The notes: generated by a model from the letters alone, not told the origin. A DNA stretch of 19,919 nucleotides from an archaeon (GCA_029557995.1 JAKQHQ010000004.1:1-19919); one strand, 5' to 3'; shown: positions 1 to 8,120, counted from the first letter of the stretch. Translations and numbers: made by a program.

Positions 1-248
1 GCTATGATTTTTGGGCTGTTCTTTTTCACAATCAAGTTGGTGCTATTGATATCAAATGCATCAAAATGCTCATGGCTTATCAGTATACAATTTATCCTTG
101 GCAGTTTGTCTATAGTTACAGCGCAATCAATTAGCCTTTTGTAGTTGCATATTGTCTTGTTATCAAAATAAGGGTCTGTCAAGATGTTTATGCCGTTCAT
201 GTTTATTATGAAAGAAGAATGCCCCAAGTATGTAATATACAAGTTCAT
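1..248 (-). CDS. Metallo-beta-lactamase-fold hydrolase, UlaG-like (partial, 5' end)
   Basis: The first 82 codons of a gene that runs off the left edge. The N-terminus reads MNLYITYLGHSSFIINMNG, then ILTDPYF and ILISHEHFDAFD. The opening strand with a G-H-[SA]-x-F motif, the LTDP strand and the HxHxD-type metal motif (here HEHFD) are the start of the UlaG/RomA/YcbL-like branch of the metallo-beta-lactamase superfamily. Members are metal-dependent hydrolases with varied substrates, so no substrate can be named. The ATG at 248 is preceded on this strand by an A/T-rich TATA-like box (266-279) centred about 25 bp upstream, which suggests a leaderless transcript starting at the ATG. It is divergent from the gene at 347. 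The third ligand motif and the C-terminus lie outside the window. Confidence 0.82.
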   Translation of the reverse strand, partial: MNLYITYLGHSSFIINMNGINILTDPYFDNKTICNYKRLIDCAVTIDKLPRINCILISHEHFDAFDINSTNLIVKKNSPKII

Positions 249-265
249 ATATATATTAAGCTTGC

Positions 266-279
266 AAAAATATATAAAC
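266..279 (-). promoter_or_regulatory. TATA-like box for the metallo-beta-lactamase-fold gene
   Basis: On the minus strand this reads GTTTATATATTTTT. Its centre is about 25 bp upstream of the ATG at 248, the spacing expected between an archaeal TATA box and a transcript starting at or next to the start codon. Assigned by pattern and spacing only. Confidence 0.5.
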
Positions 280-305
280 GATTGTTCAAAGCCCAGAATG
301 TTTGC

Positions 306-317
306 TTTTTATAAATA
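306..317 (+). promoter_or_regulatory. TATA-like box upstream of the secreted protein and pheST
   Basis: TTTTTATAAATA lies about 35 bp before the ATG at 347. A start site 25-27 bp downstream would give a very short leader. A second A/T-rich stretch (325-340) lies closer to the gene, so the exact box is uncertain. Confidence 0.4.
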
Positions 318-346
318 TTGTCATACAATATAATATATGATAAAAT

Positions 347-1165
347 ATGTGTAAGACAATGAAGACAAGGTGGTTATTGGTATTTTTGCTACTCGCTTTG
401 TCGCTGGCGCCTGTGTATTCCCTGTCGTTAGACAGCTTTGATATTTCAGTGGATATCTCAGCCCCCACTACATCTAAAGTCACGGAGATCTGGCATGTGA
501 CCTACAAAGACGCCTCGGAGCAGGAAAGCTTTAAGCAACAGATCTTAAACTCAAGCACAGCCCTCACAGAGCTTCAGAAAATAAACCCAGACATAAAACC
601 ACACATATTCATAAACCAAGACAAAATAAAAAATATCAAGATATCTTTTGATGAATTGGATTCCTCATTAAGGATAGAATATACCCTTGAAGACACAGCT
701 CTACTCAAATACCTTGATTACCAAGATCAGGTCATTTGGATGTTCAATGAAAATTTCTTTAGGCAATTCGTTGTTAACGGGCTTTTCAATATTCCAAAAG
801 GTTCGCAGATACGTGTTAGTTTATATGAGCCACTCACAATTGGAGATGTAGCTCCAAAGGCACAGCAAGATGGCAGGACTGTTGTCTGGACAGCTATTTC
901 CACAAACGAATTGAAAATAATAGCCATAGAGAAAAAACCGCCAAAGCCAACATTTGTTGTTTCAAATATATTCTCCAAGGAGTATCTCAACAAGTCCTTT
1001 TTCTATGTTTTATATATACTTCTGTTCATAATCCTAGTGCTGTTGATATTTCGGAACAAGGTAGCTACAGGAATTAAAAGTTTCGTTGTCAAGCACTCTG
1101 TTATAAAGCCAAGAAAGCAGATAAACGAGATTGTTGATTTTGACTTTGTAAACAAGAAAAAATAA
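347..1165 (+). CDS. Secreted/membrane-anchored protein of unknown function
   Basis: A 272-residue protein I do not recognise as a named family. Residues about 6-25 form a signal peptide (basic MKTRW, a run of Leu/Phe/Val, then PVYS), so the initiator may be the ATG at 359 rather than 347. Residues about 26-215 are a beta-rich domain with several WxV and LxI strands and no cysteine cluster, presumably outside the cell. A strong transmembrane helix follows at about 217-238, then a basic cytoplasmic tail of about 35 residues. The predicted topology is a single-pass protein with the large domain outside. pheS starts 16 bp downstream on the same strand, so the two probably share a transcript, but nothing ties the function to tRNA charging. 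The C-terminal tail is too long and too polar to be an archaeosortase sorting signal. Confidence 0.75.
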   Translation: MCKTMKTRWLLVFLLLALSLAPVYSLSLDSFDISVDISAPTTSKVTEIWHVTYKDASEQESFKQQILNSSTALTELQKINPDIKPHIFINQDKIKNIKISFDELDSSLRIEYTLEDTALLKYLDYQDQVIWMFNENFFRQFVVNGLFNIPKGSQIRVSLYEPLTIGDVAPKAQQDGRTVVWTAISTNELKIIAIEKKPPKPTFVVSNIFSKEYLNKSFFYVLYILLFIILVLLIFRNKVATGIKSFVVKHSVIKPRKQINEIVDFDFVNKKK

Positions 1166-1181
1166 GCAAGAAGATTAGTTT

Positions 1182-2678
1182 ATGGTTTTGAATTTTTCAG
1201 AGAGCGAAGCAAGGGTCTATGAATATCTTAAAAAAAACAAGGAAGCAAGCATAGACCAGCTATTGGCACTTGACCAACAGCAGGACAAGATCCGCCGTGC
1301 AATTGAGACCTTGAAATATAATGGGCTGATTGAGGAATTGGCTACAGCAACTACATTCTATGAATTGGGTAATGAAGGAAAGGATGCCTTGGAAAACTGC
1401 TTTCTAGAAGAGCGCCTCTGTGATTATTTAGCCACTAGGGAGATTACTGTTTCTGAGCTAAACACAAAAGACATACCAAACCTAAAAAGGGAAGACATAC
1501 CTCTTGCATTTGGTTTAGCAAAGAAGTTAGGTTTGATAGAAATCAGTGAAAGCAATCTCATTAAAGTTAATAGCGATTACAAAGACAAACTAAACAGGCA
1601 AAGGCAGATGTTAGAGGCTGTTGCAGAAGGTGGCAATTTACAGCAAACCCAATTAGAAGATTTTTTGAAAAGAAAGGGCTTCCTTATAAAAAAGGAAAAG
1701 CAAAGTAAGAAATACAAGCTATTAGAGATAGCTAGTTATCAGGTTGCTGAAGGCAAAGAGCTCTATCTCACGCCAGACATGCTAAAAAGTCAGGATTACT
1801 TGAAACTGGATTTCAAGGCGTTTGATGTTGAGAAGTTGCCTGCGCCAAAAGACATAGGAAGAGTGCATCCGCTAAGGCATCTTTGCAGAAAGATAAGAGA
1901 GGCGTATTTAGAGATGGGCTTTAAAGAGATGAAAGCACCCTATGTTGAGACAAGCTTTTGGAACATGGACGCAATGTTTATATCCCAGATGCATCCTGCT
2001 AGAGACATCCAAGATACTTTTTACCTCAAGAAATCTGGGGAGTTACCAAAAGACAGAGACCTTATCTTCAGAGTTTCTGAGACCCACAAGAACGGCTGGA
2101 TAACTGGCTCTTGTGGATATCAGTACGATTGGGATGAAGAGCTTGCAAAAAAATTGGTTCTAAGAACGCACACAACTGCAGCAACCTTCCGCACGTTTTA
2201 TGAGCTATGCGAAGAGGAGAAAGAAGGTGCCAAATATTTTTGCATAGATAAGGTTTTTAGGAATGAAACATCAGATTACACACACCTTTCAGAGTTCCAT
2301 CAGGCAGAGGGCTTTATCATTGGCGACGAGCTTTCGCTTTCCGACCTTATGGCCTTTATCAAGGAATTCCTGAAGAAGTTTGGGCTTACAAAAGTGAGGT
2401 TTAAGCCAACATACAACCCCTATACAGAGCCAAGTGTTGAGGCGAGTGGATATAATGAGAAAACCAAGAGTTGGATTGAGCTTATAAACGCAGGCATTTT
2501 CAGACCAGAAGCGTTAGCCCCTTTTAGGATTAAAAAAACAGTAATTGCCTGGGGCTTTGGGGTTGAAAGGTTAGCCATGCTTGTCTACCAGCACCCAATT
2601 AAGGACATACATGGTAATGATGCAAGCCTTGACTGGCTAAGAAGCTATACAATTCCAAAAATAGAGGCTGAAAAATAA
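1182..2678 (+). CDS. pheS: Phenylalanine--tRNA ligase alpha subunit
   Basis: Catalytic subunit of the (alpha-beta)2 phenylalanyl-tRNA synthetase, which joins phenylalanine to tRNA-Phe in the cytoplasm. The 498 residues match the archaeal/eukaryotic form, which carries N-terminal winged-helix tRNA-binding domains (about 1-200 here) before the class II core. Core motifs are clear: HPARDIQDTF near residue 269, LRTHTTAATFR near 328 (motif 2 region), FRNET with THLSEFHQAEG after it, and motif 3 as WGFGVERLAM near 459. The class II arginine of motif 3 is present. The ATG at 1182 begins a good winged-helix sequence (FSESEARVYEYL). pheT follows after a single base, so the subunits are probably translationally coupled. 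Confidence 0.97.
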   Translation: MVLNFSESEARVYEYLKKNKEASIDQLLALDQQQDKIRRAIETLKYNGLIEELATATTFYELGNEGKDALENCFLEERLCDYLATREITVSELNTKDIPNLKREDIPLAFGLAKKLGLIEISESNLIKVNSDYKDKLNRQRQMLEAVAEGGNLQQTQLEDFLKRKGFLIKKEKQSKKYKLLEIASYQVAEGKELYLTPDMLKSQDYLKLDFKAFDVEKLPAPKDIGRVHPLRHLCRKIREAYLEMGFKEMKAPYVETSFWNMDAMFISQMHPARDIQDTFYLKKSGELPKDRDLIFRVSETHKNGWITGSCGYQYDWDEELAKKLVLRTHTTAATFRTFYELCEEEKEGAKYFCIDKVFRNETSDYTHLSEFHQAEGFIIGDELSLSDLMAFIKEFLKKFGLTKVRFKPTYNPYTEPSVEASGYNEKTKSWIELINAGIFRPEALAPFRIKKTVIAWGFGVERLAMLVYQHPIKDIHGNDASLDWLRSYTIPKIEAEK

Positions 2679-2679
2679 G

Positions 2680-4353
2680 ATGGCAACAATAGACATGAAT
2701 ATTTCCGAGCTAAGGAAAGGGTTAAGCAAGGATTATTCAATAGAGGAGCTTGAGGCGATACTTTTTGACTTTGGGCTCGAGATTGATAGTTATGAAAAGG
2801 AGACAGGAGACCTAAAGATAGAGGTTACTGCTGAAAGGGTGGATTTGCTGTCTCCAGCCGGGCTCTTGCGGGCCTTGAAGGCATACCTTGGTCTAAGCAA
2901 GCCACCGAGTTATTCAGTTAAGAAAGGCAATTATACACTCAATATTGACGACTCTGCAAGACCCTACAGACCACATAGTGTTTGCGCTATTGTAAAAAAC
3001 TTAAACTTGACAGCAAATGATTTAAAGCAGGTGATTACCGCCCAAGAAAAACTGCACCAGACCATTGGAAGGAAAAGAGGGGTTGTTGCAATTGGTGTGT
3101 ACCCTCTAGACAAAATTTGCTTTCCAATAACCCTGCTTTCCAAAAAACCTGAAGATATAAGGTTTATTCCTCTTGGCGAGGATAAAGAACTAAATGGCAA
3201 AGAGATTTTGGAGCAGACAGCTGTTGGCAGAGAGTACTCTTGCCTTCTAGAAGGGAAAGACAAATACCCAATATTTATTGATAGCAATAATCAGATACTA
3301 TCTATGCCACCAATAATCAACTCTGAAGCAGTAGGCAAGCTCACAGAAGACACAAAGGATATATTCATTGAGTGCTCTGGGTTTAATATTGTTAGGCTTG
3401 AGCAAACCCTTAACCTACTTTGCACTATGCTTGTAGACATGGGCGGTGAGCTTTATTCTGTTGATGTAAGCTATGGCAAGAGCTATAACCTTAAGCCAAA
3501 GTCAACACCAAATTTTAGCGAGGAGACAAGGCTTGTCAGCCATAGCCACATAAACACCCTTATAGGGACAGTAATTGACATAGACACAGCTTGTTTGCTT
3601 TTAGGGAGAATGTGCTACAGGTCTAAGAAGTTTGGAAAGGATAAGATAGAAGTTGTAATCCCTATATTTAGAACAGATGTGCTACATGAGGTTGATATCA
3701 TTGACGATGTGGCAAGGGCTTATGGCTATAACAACATAACCTTGAAGCTACCAAAGGTGTTCACCATAGGTTCAACCTTGAAAGAGAGAGACAAGCAGGA
3801 AGCAATTATTGATACCATGGCATTGCTTGGCTTTGTTGAGGTAAGCCCTTTGTCCCTTTCAAGCAAGCAAGAGTCATTTTACAATCTTAATCTACCCTAT
3901 AATGCAGACAGCGCAATAGAGCTTGGCTTTTCAAAAGATAAGCGCATAGATATTGTCTGCCCAAGCCAGCTTCCAATGCTTCTCAAAATCCTAACAAATA
4001 ACCAACACATGCATTACCCACAAAACATATTTGCTTGTGATTATGTTGTAATTCCAGACGACAGCAAGGAAAATAGAGCCAGCCAACTACTCTCGCTTTG
4101 TGCCCTTACCGCTGACTCAACAGTTAGTTTTACAGAGTTGTCTTCAGCCCTTCTCTCACTATGTAATGTTTTCGGGGTTCATCTTGAGCTAAGGGCACAT
4201 GACTACCAATTCTATATCAAAGGTAGGTCCGCAGAGATAATAATCTCTGGGAAGAGTGCTGGGCATATTGGCGAGATTGCCCCAAGCGTTCTTAGAAATT
4301 TTGGTTATGCTATGCCAGTAGTTGCTTTTGAGATGGATGTAGCCATGCTATGA
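2680..4353 (+). CDS. pheT: Phenylalanine--tRNA ligase beta subunit
   Basis: Beta subunit of phenylalanyl-tRNA synthetase, 557 residues, the usual size of the short archaeal form that lacks the bacterial N-terminal EMAP-like and C-terminal anticodon-binding extensions. The order seen is an N-terminal B1-like domain (MNISELRKGLSKDYSIEEL), the B3/B4 editing region at about 90-210 (PYRPHSVCAIVKN), the B5 domain at about 275-345 (DTACLLLGRMCY, then PIFRTDVLHEVDIIDDVARA) and a catalytically inactive core-like domain ending in GHIGEIAPSVL. The conserved DVLHEVDIIDDVARAYGY of B5 is intact. The start ATG lies one base after the pheS stop. The last 49 bp overlap, tail to tail, the end of the opposite-strand phospholipase C-like gene. 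Confidence 0.96.
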   Translation: MATIDMNISELRKGLSKDYSIEELEAILFDFGLEIDSYEKETGDLKIEVTAERVDLLSPAGLLRALKAYLGLSKPPSYSVKKGNYTLNIDDSARPYRPHSVCAIVKNLNLTANDLKQVITAQEKLHQTIGRKRGVVAIGVYPLDKICFPITLLSKKPEDIRFIPLGEDKELNGKEILEQTAVGREYSCLLEGKDKYPIFIDSNNQILSMPPIINSEAVGKLTEDTKDIFIECSGFNIVRLEQTLNLLCTMLVDMGGELYSVDVSYGKSYNLKPKSTPNFSEETRLVSHSHINTLIGTVIDIDTACLLLGRMCYRSKKFGKDKIEVVIPIFRTDVLHEVDIIDDVARAYGYNNITLKLPKVFTIGSTLKERDKQEAIIDTMALLGFVEVSPLSLSSKQESFYNLNLPYNADSAIELGFSKDKRIDIVCPSQLPMLLKILTNNQHMHYPQNIFACDYVVIPDDSKENRASQLLSLCALTADSTVSFTELSSALLSLCNVFGVHLELRAHDYQFYIKGRSAEIIISGKSAGHIGEIAPSVLRNFGYAMPVVAFEMDVAML

Positions 4354-5054
4354 GCTCTAAGTATTTTATTGCACTCTTTTACTGCACGCCCATAGCAGAT
4401 TTCAAGGTTTTTCAAATGTTTTTCTTTGTTGTTTAGCTTTGGATTTAGTAGTTTTTTCATATTCATTTTCTTAAACTTAGAGAGCAAGGCAAGCAAGTCA
4501 ATATAAGAAGTTTCTCCTTTCCCTGCATATTTTTTTTTAAGAATCTGGTTTTTTATTTCTCTCAAGAAAAGAGTGTACATATTAAGCCCAAACTTAGTTA
4601 TGCCAAATTTTTCTTGTTTGTAGCCATAACATTCAGCCAGCGTTCTTTCAATAAAGCGTTTTGGGTACCTTAACTTAGGTACATCTAAGTTTAGATATCT
4701 GCAGTCATAAAACAATTCCATTGCTAAGTGGTTTTCTTTTTTTATGTTGTTTTCTTTTAGATATTTATGGAAGTGTTTGTCTAGCACGCAATGGCTGATC
4801 ACTCCTACAGCAAAAGACAATTCTTCCCTGTTTTTGGAAACCTTGAATAAGGTTTCCCCAAATGCAATTCCCTTCTCATTTTTTATCCTGCCTTCAAACC
4901 CACAATGCTTGTTAAGACATAGCCAGTAAAAAAAGCAATAATCTGGGAATAACGCACCAGAATACACATAATCCATAGCAAGCCAGTCAAACAATTGTTT
5001 CTTGCAGTTTTTAAGCTCATTGACAATTGCAAGGTGCGTTAGCTGGGTTGCCAT
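4305..5054 (-). CDS. Zinc-dependent phospholipase C-like protein
   Basis: A 249-residue, mostly helical protein with the ligand pattern of the zinc-dependent phospholipase C / S1-P1 nuclease-like fold (Pfam PF00882). Visible candidate ligands are H7 (TQLTHLAIV), D38 (ALFPD), H88 and D92 with H96 (GVISHCVLDKHFHKY), and H109 with E113 (NHLAMEL). In this fold such residues bind a tri-zinc cluster. Many prokaryotic relatives have no known substrate, so phospholipase activity should not be assumed. No signal peptide is visible, so it is probably cytoplasmic. It lies 34 bp downstream of aIF5A on the same strand and probably shares its transcript. The 3' end overlaps the end of pheT by 49 bp, and the terminal residues (HSMATSISKATTGIA) are low in complexity, as expected for a tail read antisense to another gene. 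Confidence 0.7.
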   Translation of the reverse strand: MATQLTHLAIVNELKNCKKQLFDWLAMDYVYSGALFPDYCFFYWLCLNKHCGFEGRIKNEKGIAFGETLFKVSKNREELSFAVGVISHCVLDKHFHKYLKENNIKKENHLAMELFYDCRYLNLDVPKLRYPKRFIERTLAECYGYKQEKFGITKFGLNMYTLFLREIKNQILKKKYAGKGETSYIDLLALLSKFKKMNMKKLLNPKLNNKEKHLKNLEICYGRAVKECNKILRAHSMATSISKATTGIA

Positions 5055-5088
5055 TTTTAATTCATATTAAAATAAGAAAGAAAAGGTT

Positions 5089-5481
5089 TTATTTCTTTCT
5101 TGCAATTTTGATTAAAGAGCCTGCTTTAAGGTATTCAATCTCAGAGCCAGGTGTAAGGTCTGTAAACTCATCCTTGTCAACTTCTAGGGTTTGATAGTTA
5201 CTTGTATCCATAACCTGATACTTGTTTCCAAGATCCGCAATAACTTGAGCATTCCCCTTATCCAAGATTGGTATCTCCACATCCTCAGAGCTTGGTTTTA
5301 ACAGGTTCATTTTTGCGCCACCAAACACGCTTGTTGCTGTAAGCCTTACCTTTGCAGCCCCATGCTTGCCTGGTTTTGATTTTGCAATTGTATCTACTTT
5401 ACAGATAACCCCATCAATCAATATAAACTGTTTTTCCTTGACTTGCCCAAGTGGCATGAATCTTATATCAAATTCTCGCAA
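5089..5481 (-). CDS. Translation initiation factor aIF5A
   Basis: Archaeal homologue of eIF5A/EF-P, which binds the ribosomal E site and helps peptide-bond formation at difficult sequences. The 130 residues match the family. The SKPGKHGAAKVR loop carries the lysine (K39) that is converted to hypusine or deoxyhypusine. An SH3-like N-terminal domain precedes the OB-fold C-terminal domain, which ends in basic residues. The start is a TTG at 5481, preceded on this strand by GGTGA with 4 bases of spacing. The next in-frame ATG (residue 9) would remove the first beta strand and has no such site. It is divergent from the NYN gene and upstream of the phospholipase C-like gene. Confidence 0.95.
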   Translation of the reverse strand: MREFDIRFMPLGQVKEKQFILIDGVICKVDTIAKSKPGKHGAAKVRLTATSVFGGAKMNLLKPSSEDVEIPILDKGNAQVIADLGNKYQVMDTSNYQTLEVDKDEFTDLTPGSEIEYLKAGSLIKIARKK

Positions 5482-5540
5482 TGTTTCACCGATTTTTACA
5501 ATAGAAATCGTATTTGTTTTAAAAATACTATATAATTAAG

Positions 5541-5550
5541 TATAAATATA
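5541..5550 (+). promoter_or_regulatory. TATA-like box upstream of the 5609-9008 cluster
   Basis: TATAAATATA, followed by TTTTAAATAT. A start 25-27 bp downstream would fall near 5571-5577, giving a leader of about 35 bases before the ATG at 5609. The region also holds promoter elements for aIF5A on the other strand. Confidence 0.45.
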
Positions 5551-5608
5551 TTTTAAATATGTTTTGTTTAACAATACATATACCCTTGGGCACAAGAGAT
5601 GGATATTT

Positions 5609-6067
5609 ATGGCTAGTTTTTTAAAAAAGATTTTCAAGAAAGAGCAAAAAGAGACAAACAGAAACAACATCGCTGTCTTTGTAGATGGCCCTAACATCCT
5701 CAGAAAAGAGTTTAATATAGACCTTTCAAAGATAAAAGCGCAACTGCAAAAGGATGGTCCACTCAAGATTGCTAGGGTTTATCTTGATCAATATGCCACA
5801 GATAAGCTGATTGAGGCAGTTGTCAATATTGGTTTTGAGTCAGTAATCACAGTTGGTGATGTTGATGTGGCTATGGCAGTTGATGCCACAGAAGCGAGCT
5901 TTAATAAGGAGATTGACACAATAGTTTTTATCACAAGGGATTCTGACTATTTGCCAGCCATTTTAAAGGCAAAAAGACAAGGCAAGAAGACAGTTGTTTA
6001 TCTTGTTGAGGATGGTTCAGCAGTCGCCCTGAAAAACACTGTTGACAGGGTTGTTTTTATCAAGTAG
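5609..6067 (+). CDS. NYN-domain (PIN-like) protein, TIGR00288-like
   Basis: A 152-residue protein with the layout of the NYN branch of PIN-like metal-dependent RNases. Candidate acidic metal ligands are D26 in VFVDGPNIL, D84/D86 in VGDVDVAM, D92, and D111/D113 in TRDSDYLPAI. A strand-helix-strand end follows (GKKTVVYLVED). The length and motifs fit the archaeal TIGR00288 family, whose RNA target is unknown. The ATG at 5609 is preferred. An in-frame TTG at 5564 would add 15 residues of unlikely composition before the domain. The first 13 residues (MASFLKKIFKKEQ) are basic and amphipathic and might bind membrane. It is the first gene of a six-gene cluster, and the next gene begins 17 bases after its stop. 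Confidence 0.85.
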   Translation: MASFLKKIFKKEQKETNRNNIAVFVDGPNILRKEFNIDLSKIKAQLQKDGPLKIARVYLDQYATDKLIEAVVNIGFESVITVGDVDVAMAVDATEASFNKEIDTIVFITRDSDYLPAILKAKRQGKKTVVYLVEDGSAVALKNTVDRVVFIK

Positions 6068-6084
6068 TTTTATGAAGGTAAAAT

Positions 6085-6579
6085 ATGAATCTGCCAGTCA
6101 ATAATCCAATAGTAAGGAATGCTCCATTGGAGAAAATAGATCTAAACCAGCTATTCTTGGAGCTTCTGGAAAGAAAGTTTGATGGTTATTGTCACCTGAC
6201 AGCCATTGGCAAGTATGGGTTTGAGGAGTCCATAATCATACTCTCAAAAGGGCAAATTACAGGACTGATATTTCTGATTTCTGGGTATGACATTGAGCTT
6301 TATGGAAAAGAGGCTGTATTATTCTGCTTTAATACATACGCCCTACCTTCAGGGAGGGTAAACATATTTGGGCTTACAGAGGATCAAGCGAAACTAGTTT
6401 TGTTGTTCAACGACAAGATAAAATATTCATTAAGCATATCTGAGAAAAAACTTCCATTCAAGAATCTTAATTACAATGAGAAACTATTGGATGACCTACT
6501 TTCAAAAAAAGTAGCTAAAGAGAAATCTTCAAAAGAATTGCTTAATGAGTATAATCTCACAGATTTAACAAAAGAGTGA
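6085..6579 (+). CDS. DUF2226-like archaeal protein
   Basis: A 164-residue protein whose N-terminal 120 residues match what I know of the archaeal DUF2226 family. An opening like LPVNNPIVRNAPLEKIDL is followed by LLERKFDGYCHLT, a strand pair ending in an IILSKGQITGLIF segment, and an ELYGKEAVLFCFN helix. The pattern 'x-x-F-x-G-Y-x-x-L-T ... G-x-I-x-G' also resembles bacterial PATAN/DUF4388 domains, which occur with gliding and polarity signalling proteins. That similarity is my inference. The C-terminal 40 residues are charged and probably flexible (KKVAKEKSSKELLNEYNL). It lies between the NYN and Roadblock-like genes with gaps of 17 and 4 bases. No function is known for the family. Confidence 0.6.
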   Translation: MNLPVNNPIVRNAPLEKIDLNQLFLELLERKFDGYCHLTAIGKYGFEESIIILSKGQITGLIFLISGYDIELYGKEAVLFCFNTYALPSGRVNIFGLTEDQAKLVLLFNDKIKYSLSISEKKLPFKNLNYNEKLLDDLLSKKVAKEKSSKELLNEYNLTDLTKE

Positions 6580-6583
6580 TTTT

Positions 6584-7021
6584 ATGAGTGTGTTAACAAA
6601 CTTATTTACAAAGTTTTCTACAAAGCTACTAAATATAGAAGACAGGAATCAGGACACAGCAATCTCTGGGCTCTTAGAGTATAAGCCGATATTTGTGCAT
6701 TCGTCTGACCTGACTGACTTTCTCCAAAAGCTCAGGTGCAAGCATTTGATTAACGACATCATCATAACTGACACAGATGGCATAATCATAGGTAGCACAG
6801 GCAAGGACCTGAAAGATGGCTTCAAGAGTGCAGCAATGTACAACTATATTAATTCCGAGGTTAGGGACCCATCTATAATCTTGATTGAGGCCAATGGTTG
6901 GCAGATAATTTTTAAGAACGATAAAAAGCTATATTTCCTTAAAGCAAACGACGAGCTTTCCAGGATAGAGGTTCTTGCGATTGCAAAAGAAATAGAGAAT
7001 TTTATAAATTGTATTGTTTAA
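6584..7021 (+). CDS. Roadblock/LC7-like domain protein
   Basis: A 145-residue protein. Residues about 40-145 follow the Roadblock/LC7 layout: a leading helix (SDLTDFLQKLRCK), strands DIIITDTDGIIIGST, a middle helix (FKSAAMYNYINS), strands IILIEANGWQIIFKN and KLYFLKAN, and a final long helix (RIEVLAIAKEIENFI). The 'T/D-x-D-G-hydrophobic-x-I' strand turn is the most typical part. Roadblock proteins dimerise and partner small GTPases or other P-loop NTPases (MglB is the best-known prokaryotic case), so the MinD gene 23 bases downstream is a plausible partner. The N-terminus (VLTNLFTKFSTKLLN) is amphipathic. The ATG lies 4 bases after the previous stop, and GTGATTTT provides a weak ribosome site. 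The assignment rests on pattern, not strong sequence identity. Confidence 0.5.
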   Translation: MSVLTNLFTKFSTKLLNIEDRNQDTAISGLLEYKPIFVHSSDLTDFLQKLRCKHLINDIIITDTDGIIIGSTGKDLKDGFKSAAMYNYINSEVRDPSIILIEANGWQIIFKNDKKLYFLKANDELSRIEVLAIAKEIENFINCIV

Positions 7022-7044
7022 AATTATATAAGTGGTAATGAGTT

Positions 7045-7857
7045 ATGGGAGAGATTATTGCAATTGTTTCAGGGAAAGGTGGAGTTGGCAAAACAACTCT
7101 TGTTGGGAATTTAGGCATTGCTTTAGCAGAGCTTAAATACTCTGTGCTTATGATTGATGCTGACTTAGCTATGGCAAACCTTAGCTTGTTGATGGGGCTT
7201 AAGACCCCTCCAATAACGATCCATGATGTGTTGCTGGGCTCGGCCCCAGCACATGATGCAATCTATGACTGCCCAGCAGGTGCAAAAATGATACCAGCAG
7301 GGCTTTCAGTGTCATTTTACACAAGGGTTGATATTGACAGGCTTGTTGCAGTGACAAAGGACTTGCAACAAAAGTTTGACTATGTTCTTATTGATTCCCC
7401 AGCTGGTATTGAGAAGAACGTGGTTGCAGCAATGTCTGCAGCAACGCAGATAATGTTGATTACTGAGCCAACCGCCCCATCGGTTGCGGACGCCTTCAAG
7501 GCAAAGATTGTTGCCCAGAGGTTGAACCAGAGGGTGATGGGTGTAATAATCAACAAATGCAGTAACACCAAAGGGGAGATATCTGAGACAGAGATCATGA
7601 AGATGCTTGAGCTACCATCCTATGGCAAGATCCCATATTCTGAAGACATCAGAGAGTCATTCCTTCTAAAAAAGATAAAACCAGTAATAGTCTACAAGCC
7701 AAGCAGTCCAGCTGCAAACTCTTTTAGGGCTATAGCAAGAAGGATTACTGGCAAAGAGGTTGACACAGATGTAAAACCTGAAAAGAAAGGGGGGCTTTTT
7801 TCTGGTTTGTTTGCAGCGCTAAAAAACATATTTTCTAAAAAAACAAAGGAGAAATAA
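7045..7857 (+). CDS. minD: MinD/ParA-family ATPase
   Basis: A 270-residue P-loop ATPase of the MinD/ParA/Mrp class, which dimerises on ATP binding and positions cargo or partners on membrane or DNA. The deviant Walker A motif KGGVGKTT (residues 11-18) has the signature lysine at 11. IDADLAMANL (37-46) is the switch I/A' region, and LIDSPAGIE (115-123) is Walker B. The C-terminal 20 residues (GLFSGLFAALKNIFSKK) form an amphipathic basic helix like the MinD membrane-targeting sequence. No MinC or MinE gene is visible nearby; the neighbours are Roadblock-like, DUF2226-like and LSm genes. Archaeal genomes carry several MinD-like paralogues with differing roles, so the symbol marks the family rather than a division-site role. 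Confidence 0.88.
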   Translation: MGEIIAIVSGKGGVGKTTLVGNLGIALAELKYSVLMIDADLAMANLSLLMGLKTPPITIHDVLLGSAPAHDAIYDCPAGAKMIPAGLSVSFYTRVDIDRLVAVTKDLQQKFDYVLIDSPAGIEKNVVAAMSAATQIMLITEPTAPSVADAFKAKIVAQRLNQRVMGVIINKCSNTKGEISETEIMKMLELPSYGKIPYSEDIRESFLLKKIKPVIVYKPSSPAANSFRAIARRITGKEVDTDVKPEKKGGLFSGLFAALKNIFSKKTKEK

Positions 7858-7873
7858 ACACAATGGTGAAATT

Positions 7874-8104
7874 ATGAATGATTTGAAAATAACAAGGCCT
7901 TTTGACATGCTCAATAGCGCCTTAAATAAGCAAGTTTTGATAATGCTTAAGGGGAATGTAACTGTTAGAGGTAAGCTAAAGGCATTTGATGTGCATCTTA
8001 ATATCGTGTTAGAGGATGCAGAGGAGCTAGAGAATGGAAAGGTAAAAACAAAATACATTGAGGTGTTTCTAAGAGGGGACACAGTAATACTTGTAACAGT
8101 ATAG
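7874..8104 (+). CDS. LSm/Sm-like archaeal protein (SmAP)
   Basis: A 76-residue protein that is essentially one Sm fold. Sm1 is RPFDMLNSALNKQVLIMLK through VRGKLKAFDVHLNIVLEDAEE, and Sm2 is YIEVFLRGDTVILVTV, where the usual [IV]-x-x-x-[IVL]-R-G-D/N is present as VFLRGDTV. Archaeal SmAPs form heptameric (or hexameric) rings that bind U-rich RNA in the cytoplasm. Asn in HLNIVLED and the RGD turn line the U-binding pocket in this family. A GGTGA ribosome site (7865-7869) precedes the ATG by 4 bases. It sits 16 bases after minD and 16 bases before the next gene. SmAP genes often neighbour L37e in other archaea, but not here. Confidence 0.93.
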   Translation: MNDLKITRPFDMLNSALNKQVLIMLKGNVTVRGKLKAFDVHLNIVLEDAEELENGKVKTKYIEVFLRGDTVILVTV

Positions 8105-8120
8105 TCGTTTTGATGTTGTT

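Noticed and set aside
5490..5510. Inverted repeat CGATTT / AAATCG upstream of aIF5A
   Set aside because: The 6-bp stem straddles the likely transcription start and is A/T-rich, so chance is a sufficient explanation. The GGTGA next to it already accounts for translation.
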